A stretch of DNA of 64,000 nt, taken from Cristatella mucedo. Taxonomy: Eukaryota; Bryozoa; Phylactolaemata; Cristatellidae. The number at the start of each line of letters is the position of its first letter. Position 1 is the first letter of the stretch. Positions 25,061-35,729 of this stretch are shown piece by piece. The position numbers and the translations under genes were made by a program. The DNA is taken from NCBI GenBank assembly GCA_009760855.2, contig WPIO01000074.1, positions 1,882,501 to 1,946,500 of the forward strand, read 5' to 3'. The notes below the pieces were generated by a model that did no database searches, was not told the origin of the DNA, and was given only the letters and a program-made list of their open reading frames with translations.

Positions 25061-25785
25061 AAGTTAGAATAAAACCGACTTAAACTATCAAAAATACGGC
25101 AACTCTTAGCTAAAAAACATTCGCGGTCGTCAGAATGACCTAAATGACCTATTTGCAAAGTTCAAAAGTTAAGATTCATCAAAGACCTGTAGTGCATTCA
25201 CGGATTCCAGTTTTCCTCAGCTTCTTTTACGGGCCAGGCTAGTTTGACCCGTTGGTTAAGGCTAGCACCCAACCAATGCCAAGCATTGTACGACCGAGGC
25301 CGTTGGAAGGGGAGCCCCGAGGCGTACGTGACGCGCCAGAATAGAAATTTAGGTTTCTTGTGGCGCCGTGGAAAATGGATTGCATTTTCCTTTACGGAAT
25401 GTGAGGCCTGGCTTTCGGGATGCCGGCTTACTCTTTACAGTTTGGTCAACAGCAGCTGGATTCCCGCACAGTCAGCTAATCTGTTCATCTTCTTCTTGCT
25501 CTCCGGGCTCGAGATTTTACACACAACGTTCGACGCACTCGACGAACTGAAAGCCTTGCATTTCAAAGTACGCTAATCGAAGCTTCAGCCCTTATCCGCC
25601 GCCATAGACAGCAAAGGTTCGAGGGTCAAGTACCTGCCTCCTCCTTCTCCCTGTTGCTAGTTTGAGTGAAACCATCTAACCTAACCGTGAAATCGTTGCG
25701 GATATTAAAGTAAAAATATAAAGATATAAAGTTTTAAAGCATTATTTCGCTTGAAGAGGTATGAGTGAGAAGTAATCGTTCGCAC
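25061..25785. other. No supported gene
   Basis: A 110-residue plus-strand frame at 25244-25576 has no recognised motif. Its start region loosely resembles a tRNA-like A box (GTTGGTTAAGGC), but there is no clear SINE body. Confidence 0.4.
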
Positions 25786-26540
25786 TTTGTGAGCCGCATG
25801 CACGGTCAGGAGGAGTAGGAGGTGGAGGAGGAGGAGGAGGAGCGTCTGGAGTGGTCCCCCCTCGGCAGCTGAGGAGGTCAGCCGTCACAACTCCAGTGGC
25901 CATTCAACCGGTCGGCTCGGCGAGGTGAGTACCGCAAGGCTATCTGCTGCGAAAGTGCTAGGTGCAACGCTCAAGCGCGCATGCATTGGCTTCTTTCACA
26001 TCGAGTGATAGCAGCGAGGCCGTAGGTGTCGCTGCTGTCCCATTTGGGGCAGCGACGCATTACGCTCGCGAACCCGCCCAACGAGCGTCTGCTCGACGGC
26101 GGCGGCGTTTTCGAAGCTAGGCGGGAACGGTGACCCACACCGTTAGGTGTACACCTAATAAGCGGACACTTCAGTCTCGAGGCGACGACCGCTGTCTGTG
26201 GATGTGATGTCTGTCTGTCTACAGGAAGTATCGGCGAGGGATTCTCCGAGCTCCCTTACGAAGGCGACTTTTCCACTCATTGCTGAGCCCGGGCTCTTTT
26301 GATGTTTGCTCCCAGCTCCCCGATTGCGAAGCCTGATGACTCTCGTCTTCGGAGAGGGTCGCGGCCTCATCTGCGCCGGTTCGATCGCCTAAACCATCGG
26401 GGAGCTTCGAACATCGAGTGCCTCGTGCGGCAGTGACTGAGCTCGGCGGCCGGTCGGCCGATGGAACGTTCAAATGCCGTCGCTTAGGGCATGCGACAAA
26501 GCTCTTAAGCGTTGCAGCTTTTGAAGTAGGCTAGATGTAA
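25786..26540 (+). promoter_or_regulatory. GC/CpG-rich region, possible promoter and 5' non-coding exon
   Basis: The richest CpG stretch upstream of the gene at 28.8-36.6 kb, with a GGA-repeat purine tract at 25810-25845. A good donor (GAG then GTGAGT) lies at 25925 on the plus strand, so a non-coding first exon could end at 25924 and splice to an acceptor near 28646 or 28729. A minus-strand frame at 26219-26473 with some protein-like composition overlaps. This is inference from composition and one splice signal; no TATA box is evident. Confidence 0.3.
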
Positions 26541-28244
26541 ATGGCCAGCGTCTGGAGCTACTAGGTACCGTGTTTCCAATCTATCTCGTCCCCCAACCCA
26601 CCGCTAGTAAATTTCGGACGTGTGCGATTTACTTCAGCAAGTGAAGCCCATACTAAATCGGGCAAAATGCAGGCCGGCGAACGAGGCGCCGTTCTTGTTT
26701 GTGAGGTGACTTTAGGGCCTTGGTGACAATCAGTCTCGCTTGCAGTGACGGTTTACCACTGCACGCTGCCACCGGACTCTCGAACCAATGAAATGGGTCG
26801 CAACGTGGCAGCACTTAATCGCTCTGCTAAGCCCTTCGGGTATGCGCTTGGCTGAGCTAATTCAATAGCCTCGCTTATTTGTTGGAAGAATAGCCATTAT
26901 GGAAATCTATGCAGCTGGCTCGGGCAATAACTGATAGCCCGCTGCTGGACTCGGCGAGGGGTCCCGTGCGGTCAAGTAGCGCGGCCGACATAAGCTTAGG
27001 AAGGCCGGTGCGTCGTGAATGCGGCTGAGACAACTGGACTTTATGGCAGCTGGCCTATTCACCTTCACCGTTCAAGAAATTACTTTGTCCGTCGGCAGCA
27101 AAAGTTCTTGGGCACTTCGTTTTTCATATGTGCTTATGTACACTCCACAAAAATACACGCGAAAGAGATGTCTCGCCTGCGCTGTACAGCTCAATATAAG
27201 AAGATCTACTTTGATCTAGATTTTTTTAGAAATGTGTCCGTCGCTTTTCAATTATTGCCATGAGCTTATTATTGCTGATGAGTTCGGGCCTTTGGCTACA
27301 CATCGGACGTCAAGCATGTTGACTATATGCATTCCCATTAACTAATTTAAACCCCGTATTAACGGTATGGAAAATGTCAAACTATGAAAACGTCAGACGT
27401 CCACACAGCCTCACGCCTGCGCATGGTAGTAAGGAGCTACCGCCAGCAGGCAGGACACCTTGGCCCCCCTCCCGGCAGCTTGCAAAAGTGAATAGCATGA
27501 CGACGCCTAAATCGAGCGCACATGCACCTCACCCGGTGGGCTACTCCTAGATATGCGTTACGCGTGTGTAATGCAACCTAACGACGTTCTGGAACACGGC
27601 GTTCGTTCGCTACCGCAGCCGCCACCGCCGCATTTATCCAGCAGCAGCAGCATGGCCGCCTCCTATTTCTCGTGTCGTCATGTTGCAACGGCTCCGGGCT
27701 ACTCCAAATGGGCTACGCCACCAATATTGCCGTTCGCGAAGGGGATTCCATTGTTTATTGTTAGGTGTAAACGCTAAGCGGCGGCGGTGTCTCCGTTACG
27801 AAAGCGTGCATTTTCCTGTCCTTTCAGAGTACCTAGAGCTGCCAGAGAGTCGGACTTTTCGATAAATATTTCTTCCACTTTCAGAGAGATGCGTCAATTT
27901 CTGCTCACAGCTGTTGCAGATGTATTCAATTTCGTTTGTGGATTCTGCTCAAAAGAGTCGAAATATCGTATGGTCATACAACTCGCTGGCTGATATATTC
28001 TCTGTACGTTCTGCTTGATAGTTTCAGCAAATGGATCCTATTAGAGCGGATAAGCTTCGGTCTGTGCGGGCAGGGACCGGCCTTTACCTTGAACTGTATG
28101 AGTCAGCCTAATGAGTAGCCTGAAATACTGGGAGGTTTTTATTGAGGGTGGGTACAGAAGTGTAATTCCACTTCTACAAGTGTTTGGCTGGATTTTTGAA
28201 TAACGTGGAACCACTGAAGCCCATTGAAGAATCTTTGCCCTTTA
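26541..28244. other. Mostly featureless, with a GC-rich patch
   Basis: The patch at 27400-27780 is GC-rich and contains CAGCAGCATGGCCGCC, a strong Kozak context and a YY1-like core, at the start of a 41-codon frame beginning at 27651. I cannot tell whether this is an alternative first exon, a promoter element or chance. Confidence 0.3.
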
Positions 28245-28498
28245 CAGTAATAGCAATGAATATAAAAATAAATTTGTTATAGTCCCTTCAGAGAACTCAT
28301 TCTCTTACTCGCACTTTAAATTTGCTGTAAAGGAAGCATTCTAGAATGGTTAGTGACAGCATGTTCGATGAAATGAAGCGCAACACGAGATGACATGCAC
28401 ATGGTCAGCCTGCAGTTATAGTTAGTGGCAGCATGCACAGTTTCAGTACGCATAAGCGCTGAAAGGACAAATCACATGGACTCACTGAATGCTGTGAT
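28245..28498 (-). mobile_element. Family A 3' UTR fragment
   Basis: The reverse complement matches the family A terminus: the region after the SGSL stop (here GTGAGTCCATGTGATTTGTC), the CATGCTGCCACTAAC motif, the decayed GTAAAG stem and an AT-rich tail. No coding part beyond the last few codons. Confidence 0.75.
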
Positions 28499-28793
28499 AA
28501 ATATATCGTATAGATGATTTTTTTAGAGAAAATGCAGCGTGCAGATTTTTCTCGGCACGCTTTGCTCGTCATTTTCTCCGTCGTTATGTAAGTGGTTCTC
28601 TGCCCAGCGTCTGGACTCATTCACAGTTTCCGTACTATCTCGCAGGTTTTTCATCGCGTTGCGAAAGTGTGGTGCTATAAATTTGACAACAAATTCCTAC
28701 TAAGTCACTTCGCTTCTGCTATTAGTCCAGGATCTTCGCAAGGACCTTCTATAAAAAAGGAATTGCTTAAGTCATCTCAAGATTATGCAGAGC

Positions 28794-28886
28794 ATGGCTG
28801 ACAGTGATGGCTTTGGACTGGATCCATTACCAGGAATACTCAAGGTTGTCGCACGGACTTCGAAAAATCGAAAGGCACCGATACAA
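28794..28886 (+). CDS. Host gene, coding exon 1 (start codon exon), function unknown
   Basis: The ATG at 28794 has A at -3 and G at +4, a strong Kozak context. It opens a 31-codon exon (MADSDGFGLDPLPGILKVV, then ARTSKNRKAPIQ) that ends in phase 0 at the consensus donor GTAAGT at 28887; without splicing the frame meets a stop seven codons after 28886. Upstream acceptors near 28646 and 28729 could join it to a 5' non-coding exon. Its phase matches the next exon at 32747. Joined with 32747-32879, 33148-33497 and 35730-36629 it gives 1476 bp, 491 residues. The start has an acidic/hydrophobic then basic composition; no known domain is recognised. The gene model is inference from splice signals and phase, without transcript support. 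Confidence 0.5.
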
Positions 28887-29639
28887 GTAAGTCTATTTTG
28901 GCTCTAGAGCATCCTGCAAAACTGCTGTAGACCTAAAGCACGGTATGCTATGTCGAATGCCTCTAAGCTTTTGTCCCCAGTGCCTCGCGGGAGCATGGGA
29001 ACTCCTGTGCGGGATTAGCAACACCGGATACAATTGGGTAGTCGAAAGGCCACCAACGGTACAAGTTACGCATGGCTGATGTAGGATGTGTTCAAATAGT
29101 ATCGCTTAGACGTGCCCGATGATTTCCCATATATCTAACAGGCTACCGAGCAGGCTGAAGAGAATTTCAAAGATTTTTAAATATTTAAATAGTTGTTTGT
29201 TATAGGCATAATATCTAGGGTTGGAAAATTCATTGACCATTTGGTAATTGCTAATGAGTTCTGACCTCTTAGGCAATGCATTGGAATGCAATTCTTTTAA
29301 AAACAAGAAACTCGAGTGCCAAAATCAAAAATAAGTCCGTTACTAGTTTGGAAAATGTGCCAAGAACTGTAATACCTTTCCAGAAAGCTCGCAATTTAAT
29401 TTGATTTGTTTTAGAAAAAGAAGGGTGAATGTACAAGGGGCTGTCGCTCTTTGAAAACCTATCAGTTTATTTAGAAAATCTATCAGTAGTATTTGTTAAC
29501 ATTTATCCCGTTAATGTTAGCCACTTTCATTTCGCAGCTAACGTCAGTGCCCTTTCGGTCAGCTTCAAATTTTAAAGCGGCTTGGACGCTCTGCTCGCTT
29601 TCAGAAACTGAATGCTTGTCTTGCCGAGATTCGATCCTG

Positions 29640-29867
29640 AATGTCGGAAAGGTTCCTGAAATTAAATGATGATGATAACCGAACTGCTGCTCATGGGACA
29701 CCCTAAGCGTGTGGCTGGATTAAAAGGCTTTGCCGTTCTAATAGGTGATGCTATTGTGCGGCCGTCACCACGTGCTCGAAATTTAGGTGTCGTGTTCGAC
29801 AGCTGCCTCAATTTCAAAAGCTTCATAAAGAAGACTGCCTCTACAGCTAGCCATCCCATCCGATCCT
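29640..29867 (+). mobile_element. Family B retrotransposon, 5' segment of a split copy
   Basis: Encodes a stretch typical of the region after the RT catalytic core in CR1/L2 elements: TELLLMGHPKRVAGLKGF, then ARNLGVVFDSCLNFKSFIKK. The coding match stops near 29865, where a family A copy begins. The rest of the element resumes at 30569. It lies inside the large intron of the host gene model. Confidence 0.65.
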
Positions 29868-30538
29868 CTCGACTTCTGCAATTCACTACTTACTGGCCTA
29901 CCAGCATGTGTGATCAGGCAATTGCAGCTGGTGCATAACTCCGCAGCTAGGCTTGTCTGTCGTGAGCGTCGCAGTTGCCACATTATTCCACTTCTCTCCG
30001 ACCTGCACTGGCTACCAGTCAAGCAACGGATTAACTTCAAGGTTTTGTTGCTCAATTTTAGGTCCCTTCATTCTATGGCTCCAGCCTATCTCTCCGACAT
30101 ATTCCCCCATCAGGCCAAGCATCGTACCACCCGCTTTTCGGAATTCAAGAGTATACAAATACCTCGTACAAACCTTAAATCCTTTGGAGACCGTGTATTT
30201 AGTTCGTATGCTCCCAAAGCCTGGAACTCCCTCCCGACCTGCGTCAGAACATCCCCTGACCTGACGACATTTAAAAGGGACCTAAAAACACACCTATTTA
30301 GGACAGCGTTTAGTGGGTCCCTGTGATTCGTCCTTCACGTGCTTATGCTTGCTGACACCGTGCATGCTGCCACTAACCACATTTGCATGCTGACCCTGTG
30401 CAAGTCACCCTTACCATGTCATTCATTTTGTTTGTTTTTCAAGCATGATTTTACTTACCATTTAATTGCATTTCCCTATGCAGCAAATTTAAAGCACCTA
30501 GAAAGAGATCAAGTTCTCTGAGGGCGCTTTATCAAGTA

Positions 30539-30568
<30 letters not shown>
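29868..30568 (+). mobile_element. Family A retrotransposon nested in a family B copy
   Basis: A family A copy from SRLLQFTTYWP through LSDLHWLPVKQRINFKV, KHRTTRFSEFKS and the SGSL end, with the 3' stem and a long pure ATT tail at about 30538-30568. The 417-bp C-terminal frame (29910-30326) is unbroken, so this is one of the younger copies. ATCCC occurs at both edges (near 29853 and 30569), a possible short target duplication. Confidence 0.85.
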
Positions 30569-30571
<3 letters not shown>

Positions 30572-31285
30572 CCCCGTCCAAGATTAGGAGCTGTCCCCCA
30601 CAGTGGCTTGTAAAAAATTTAACTAGCTCTCTAGTTCTGTCTCGGCTTGATTATTGTAATTCCCTTTTGGCTGGGCTACCAAAGAAAGCTATGATGCCAC
30701 TAAAGCGGACAATGAATATGGCTGCAAGGCTGGTCTTCAAGTCCCAGCGGTTTGCGCACGTGTCTCCCTTGCTGAAGGAGCTATGATGGTTGTCGGTTGA
30801 GCAATAGATACAGAGCAAAGTTCTTACGCTGACCCACAAGGCCAGCCACGGCTTGGCTCATTCATACCTAGCTGAGCTGCTGCATAAGTTTCAGCCTGTT
30901 CGCGCCCTCAGGTCCTGTGGAGACAATAAATTAGCTGTCCCATTACACCGCTTAAAGACAGTTGGAGACAGAAGCTTTAGCTCTGCAGGTCCTAGACTGT
31001 GGAACTCACTTTCACAATTCTTACGCAACGACAACTCCTCTCCTACTGCCGACTATGGCACATCCTTTTCAGCGGTCCTGAGCTGTTCTTCTATTCTACT
31101 CACTACCTCAACTGCTCTCCTGAATCTGCTATGCTTCCCACTTTCTCTTTGTTGCGTGAGACGAAGTCTTTTGGCTATCGTATGCGTACCGAAAGCTGTT
31201 TAGGCTGTGAGTGCGCTATACAAAACTCTCCTGCGTAACGCCCACATGGTCTTTACGACTTTGTGGAGTTACAGACGGAGATACA
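30569..31285 (+). mobile_element. Family B retrotransposon, 3' segment of the split copy
   Basis: Picks up at LVLSRLDYCNSLLAGLPKKA and continues through AARLVFKSQRFAHVSPLL, HGLAHSYLAELLHKFQP and SFSSAGPRLWNSLSQFLR to the 3' end GGAGATACATTACATTAAG. One in-frame stop and a frameshift are present. Read together with 29640-29867 this is the longest family B copy in the window. Confidence 0.85.
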
Positions 31286-31569
31286 TTACATTAAGTACTG
31301 GTGAGTTGCATATGTAAGCTGCTTTGAAGAGTTACAACAGCTCAAAATACCACGAAGTACTACGTGACTGTTTTTCGCCTTGTCAGGTGGCTGAAAAACC
31401 AGCCGAACCGTGGATATACAGACACCTATCGAAGGGAATACCAACTGCTGCGAGGCATGCACCGACAACAGCGAGAGGACACGAATACGTCAGTGGCGAC
31501 AACGTTGCTACTTCGCAGAGGCCTACTTACCCGGTAATCTGCTCGTTACTGGTTGAAGGCGTCTGAGAA

Positions 31570-31905
31570 CGTTAGCTACTGAAGTTTCTGCTCAGCAGAT
31601 TCCAGACTATGGTGCTCACTTCCGCAATTCTCTCCCAATGACATGTTCACTCTCTCTTTACCGATAGCGGTACATCGTTTGCTTTTTTAAGCTCCTGCTC
31701 CCGTGCAATTGGCTTTCTATACTACTCACATAGCTCACCTATGCTTCTCTTCACGTTGTCTTTTTTGCAAGAGATAAAGTCTGTTAGCTACCGAATGCAT
31801 AACGAAAGCCGTTTCGGCTTTCAGTACACTATAGAAAAGGCTCGTGCGTTAACTCCAAAAAATTTGTGTGGCTTTGTGGAGTAAGAGATGGAGCTTTATT
31901 AACTT
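31570..31905 (+). mobile_element. Family B 3' end, strongly degenerate
   Basis: Follows the motif order of family B (ATTCCAGACTATGGTGCTCA for the GPRLWNS region, the CTGTTAGCTACCGAATGC block, CACTATAGAAAA, GGCTTTGTGGAGTAAGAGATGG) but with many indels. It is older than its neighbour at 30569-31285. Confidence 0.65.
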
Positions 31906-31919
31906 AAATTGCAGAGCCA

Positions 31920-32126
31920 GGATGAGCGTAAGAGAGAACGTAACAGAGAGCAAGAGAGAAAGAAATTGAGAGAGAGTGTGAAAGAAAGTGCTTGAGAAGA
32001 AAGAGAGTGCACGAGAGAGTGTGTGAGAAAGTGAGACAGAGTGTGAGAGATAGGGTAGGAGAGAATCGAAGAGTGACAGTGAGAAAGTGGGAGAGTGAGA
32101 GAGAGAGAGTGTTAAGAGTTGAGAGA

Positions 32127-32202
<76 letters not shown>

Positions 32203-32212
32203 GAGGGTAAAG
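31920..32212. repeat. (GA)n-rich microsatellite
   Basis: Nearly 300 bp of imperfect GAGA purine repeats on the plus strand, purest at 32120-32205. Frames encoding ERERER/LSLSLS strings over it are artefacts. Intronic in the gene model. Confidence 0.95.
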
Positions 32213-32746
32213 TTATCAGTTGGGACATATACACCGACAGAAGGCGAGATAGACAAACTGGATGTGCAAATAAGGTGGTCCGAGTATTACACGAGCCCCT
32301 GCAGTTTTGAGCGAGCTTTGGCTAAGCAGATATGTTGTATGATGGCATTTTAATAGTGATTTTCATTCCATATCGTCTTCCTCTCAGAACAATATGTCAT
32401 CCGACAAGCAGTGCTCGTCTCTTCTATCCGGTGCTTGACTGATTGTCCCGTTGTGGGCCTGGCTCTTCAGCCAAAATCTAGGACACAGGTAGTCAGGTTT
32501 ACTTGAAAAATACTAGGATTTGAGATGAAGAGATCATGCTGCCGCTGATCATTCGAAATGCAGAACGGTTCCTTTGCTCTACCAACTGGTTTTGCTATCT
32601 TGGTCGCCTGCAAGGCCTCTTCGATTGTGCTCTCACCTTCTGTTTAAATGCTCTAAGCCGAAAACATTTTACCTCTCGGCGACTAGTAGGCGATTACGTT
32701 CGCACCACACTGCGCCTCAAGCAGGTGCACTGGTCTGCACCCGTAG
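32213..32746 (+). other. End of the large intron
   Basis: Nothing recognised until the acceptor CTGCACCCGTAG ending at 32746. The 188-codon open frame at 32574-33140 runs in a different frame from the exons below and is better explained as composition. Confidence 0.4.
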
Positions 32747-32879
32747 GAACCGCCCTCCAACTCTGACGGAGCCGCCGAGGTCGCGGCGGCCGAGGACTAC
32801 AGCTACGACGAAGAGGAGTGTACTGGTCAGCCGCTGCTGCTGCCACCGCCGCCGGGCTTCCGACGTCTCTGCGAAACTG
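32747..32879 (+). CDS. Host gene, coding exon 2, function unknown
   Basis: Bounded by an acceptor (CCCGTAG) and a consensus donor (ACTG then GTAAGC at 32880). It has 44 codons plus one base: EPPSNSDGAAEVAAAEDYSY, then an acidic DEEECTGQ, a Leu/Pro run and PPPPGFRRLCET. A TAG sits in frame immediately before the exon, so the reading depends on splicing. The start is phase 0, matching exon 1; the leftover G joins GC of exon 3 to give Gly. The GC-rich, low-complexity codons look like coding sequence but no domain is recognised. Confidence 0.5.
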
Positions 32880-32915
32880 GTAAGCTTCCATCACGTGACA
32901 CTGCCGCCGCCGCCG

Positions 32916-33020
32916 TCGCTGCTGCTGCTGCTGCTGCTGGAGCCAGCAAGCTCGGCCGGCGTGCAGGCAGGCGTGCAGGCCGGCGCGCAGGCCGGCGTGC
33001 AGGCCGGCGTGCAGGCAGCA
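32916..33020. repeat. CTG run and 12-bp minisatellite in intron 2
   Basis: A (CTG)n run at 32918-32940 is followed by five 12-bp units of the type GTGCAGGCCGGC at 32961-33020. The predicted intron here (32880-33147) is only 268 bp. Confidence 0.9.
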
Positions 33021-33147
33021 CGAGCGCATGCAATTAGCCGGCCAATCTGGCTCGAAAGCGCTGCCTCGCTGCTACCCCGCCTCTCGCTCTCGCCAGCCAG
33101 CCCCACCCCGGGAATGCCAAGACTCACCTCGGCACATTGACTTACAG

Positions 33148-33497
33148 GCGACGGTGTGGCCACAGCCTTTTCGTGGCAGGGGCCGTTCAGGACCGGTCCG
33201 CCAATGAAGCAGCAGCTGCCGCTCATCGGATGCGGCCCGGCAGCGAGTGGACTGCTGCCGGACTTGATATCATCCGATTTCGGCGACGGCAGCATGAAAG
33301 AGCCGCCGCAGTCGGGCGCACGAGTCGCTGAGCTCCCGTCTCGAGGCTCTCTCGAGAAACTGCTGGCCGTAGGTTTCAAAGCCGTCGAGTGCCTTCGTTC
33401 ACTCCAGCAAATCTTAGGAACGATGGAAGCTGACATTACAGCTAAAGCTCCAATTTATGACTTGCACTGCTGCCTCGCCGTAGAGGCTCAGCTCCTG
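33148..33497 (+). CDS. Host gene, coding exon 3, function unknown
   Basis: Starts after the acceptor TTGACTTACAG. Two bases complete the Gly codon split from exon 2, then 116 codons follow (DGVATAFSWQG, MKQQLPLIGCGPAASGLLP, GSLEKLLAVGFKAVECLRSL, QQILGTMEADITAKAPIYDL, AVEAQLL). Two donors are possible. CTG then GTGAGT at 33498 ends in phase 0 and fits the strong acceptor before 35730. GTAAGT at 33668 ends in phase 2 and would fit a weaker acceptor before 35756; that adds the segment with CVHEIFRQSLTRFTG and WPTVAEFWPDYIRRKWQQ. The 33150-33671 frame is open throughout. The C-terminal part may be helical (LEKLLAVGFKAVECLRSLQQIL). No family is recognised. Confidence 0.5.
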
Positions 33498-33856
33498 GTG
33501 AGTTGCGTGGCAGCTTCGTGCGTGCACGAAATTTTTCGACAGTCTCTCACACGTTTCACTGGCCGCCATCCTAATGACCGCGGCGTTCAATGGCCCACAG
33601 TGGCCGAATTCTGGCCTGATTACATTCGGAGGAAGTGGCAGCAGGCCGCAGCTGGGTTACTTTTGGAGTAAGTTAGTGGCTTCAATTGCCGTCGTCCCGG
33701 GTCGTTGACTGGCTGGCCACCAGTCGCCGGAAGTGGCTCCGTCGATTGGGCACGCGAGTCGTAGGAGAGTGAGCTGTGGTTCACTGCAAGCAGCAGAGGA
33801 GTTGAATGTTCACCGTGCTCGAAACAGCAACCGCGACGTTTGCATTCAGAGGTCCA

Positions 33857-34308
33857 CCTATCAGATCTACTCCCCCCACCAGGCCAAGCATCGTACCATT
33901 TAGTTGTCGGAATCTAGCTGCTTACCTCATGGAAACCTCAAATTCTGTGCAGCCCATGCTTTTACTTCGTCCGCTCCTACAGCCTGCAACTCACTATAGA
34001 CTTGAGCTATGACATCCCTTGGCTTGGCCACACTTGAAAATGAAACTAGAAACGCATCTATTTATCACAGCATTTAGTGGGTCGCTGTGATTCTTCATTT
34101 ATATGCGTATGCTTGCTGACACTGAATACAGCCACTGACCATACTAGCCTGCATTCCCTGTGGTTTTCACATCTAAACATGTAAATGTGTTTGTTAAGTG
34201 AGCATGCTGCCACTAGCCAGCCGATCGTATTTGCTTTGCATCAAATGTAAGGAACATAGAAAGAGGTGAGTTCAGCGAGGACGTTATGTCAACTGTATTG
34301 TTATTATT
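33857..34308 (+). mobile_element. Family A retrotransposon fragment in intron 3
   Basis: Degenerate match to family A from the SDLLPHQAKHRT region (CCACCAGGCCAAGCATCGTA) to the 3' UTR and a short ATT-like tail. Many substitutions and indels; an old copy. Confidence 0.75.
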
Positions 34309-35729
34309 GTGTGCACATGGGATCGGTGGGTTGGAATTCGCCAACTATGAATTTCAATTGAATTTTTCAATACACCACGAACCAAGTTAAATTTATTAGC
34401 AATGCAAAGACAATAGGAGCTCTGACTGGAGGCTGCCACTCCTGTCATAAGGTAATTCCTTAGCCGTCGCTTCCGGCATTTTCTGCGAGAGCGAAATCTG
34501 GAGGAGGTTGCTTTCAGAAATCATAGGAGCAGCTATTTGCATTTTGCAGCCAGCTTGGTTGACAAAGGCATTCTGAGCAAAGCCAGTATTTGTAGGTTTT
34601 TCTGAAGCGTTTCCACAAATAGAGGTGGAAAGCTCACGTCTATAAGGATTATTTTAAACCTCAACATTGCTTCAGCAGCTGTCTTTATGGTTCCTCTGCT
34701 GTCCGTGTGTGATAAAATAACATTGCCACGTAATCAAACTTGCTGTTGGTTCAAGTTAGTGATTAAGGCCTCAGCAAATAGCGGTTAGCTGCCGGTAAAC
34801 TGAAGATAGGCACGCAAGATTTCAGCCGAATCAGGTGCACGTCACATCGAAAACAGTTGCCACGAATCATCAATAGGTCCACTCGTGTCCACATCTCAAC
34901 TATTTGTGGGTTCTGCGACGAATAGTATGTGATTATCTGCAATCAAAAGCTATTACGAGACTTTAACTTGAAGTAGTTTACTGCCCTTATCGTCAAAAAT
35001 GATAAAGTAGTTTGTATAATAGCTAATACGGAGCTTTAAAAACCACTCAATCCTTGCGTTTATTTGCCGCTTCCCATCAATTCACCCCGGGCTTCGGTTC
35101 GATTAAAAAAAGATGACCGCTTTCTCTTGTGCTACACTTTAAACAATATAGACAGACAAATATATATGTACTCTATATGTCTATGAGGTAAGGTGTAATG
35201 TGACCCAACCTTCAGAAATTTTGACACGTTGAGTGGACCAACCGGGCGCCGGTACGTTAACAAACGAAGAAGCGTGTATGGGTCTACATTTACCCTCACG
35301 TGGAGGAACTTTACCGTGAAGCCTTTAGGCTTAAAAAGGTAGGTCCAGCACTAGACAGCATTTACCGGGGCGGGGTCAGCTTGCAGTAGTCACTGCACCT
35401 GATAGCTAGAGATTGAACACTTCCGCAGGAAGCTATTTCAGCCAGAAGCTGCCTACATAGCTATCATTCCAATTAGCCCGCCGCTGACGGCAGGATATTC
35501 CGAGGCCAGCGTCATTTCAAGCACCTTGAGTAATTGGCAATTGTCGTCTCTTGCATTGGCCGACAGCTGTCGGAATCGAGACTCCTTCCAGCTTCTTGGC
35601 CTGACTAAAACCTCGAGCCTTCGAGCTTTCGGCTGCTTTTGATTCTTGTGCATAGGGTTCGTGCTCGTACGCCGGCTTCTTTTCAACGGGCTCGCTGACA
35701 TTTCTCTCACTCACTGTATCCGCTTGCAG
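34309..35729 (+). other. Intron 3, remainder
   Basis: AT-rich and featureless apart from the acceptor at its end: TTCTCTCACTCACTGTATCCGC then TTGCAG, ending at 35729, the best acceptor in the gene. Minus-strand frames at 35453-35744 are not supported. Confidence 0.4.

Noticed and set aside
31849-32256. 135-residue Leu/Ser-rich frame
   Set aside because: It reads through the GA microsatellite. Same for 1026-1572 and 45322-45974.
32574-33140. 188-residue frame with repeated VQAG units
   Set aside because: It conflicts with the better-supported splice model, whose exon 2 uses another frame with proper acceptor, donor and phase.
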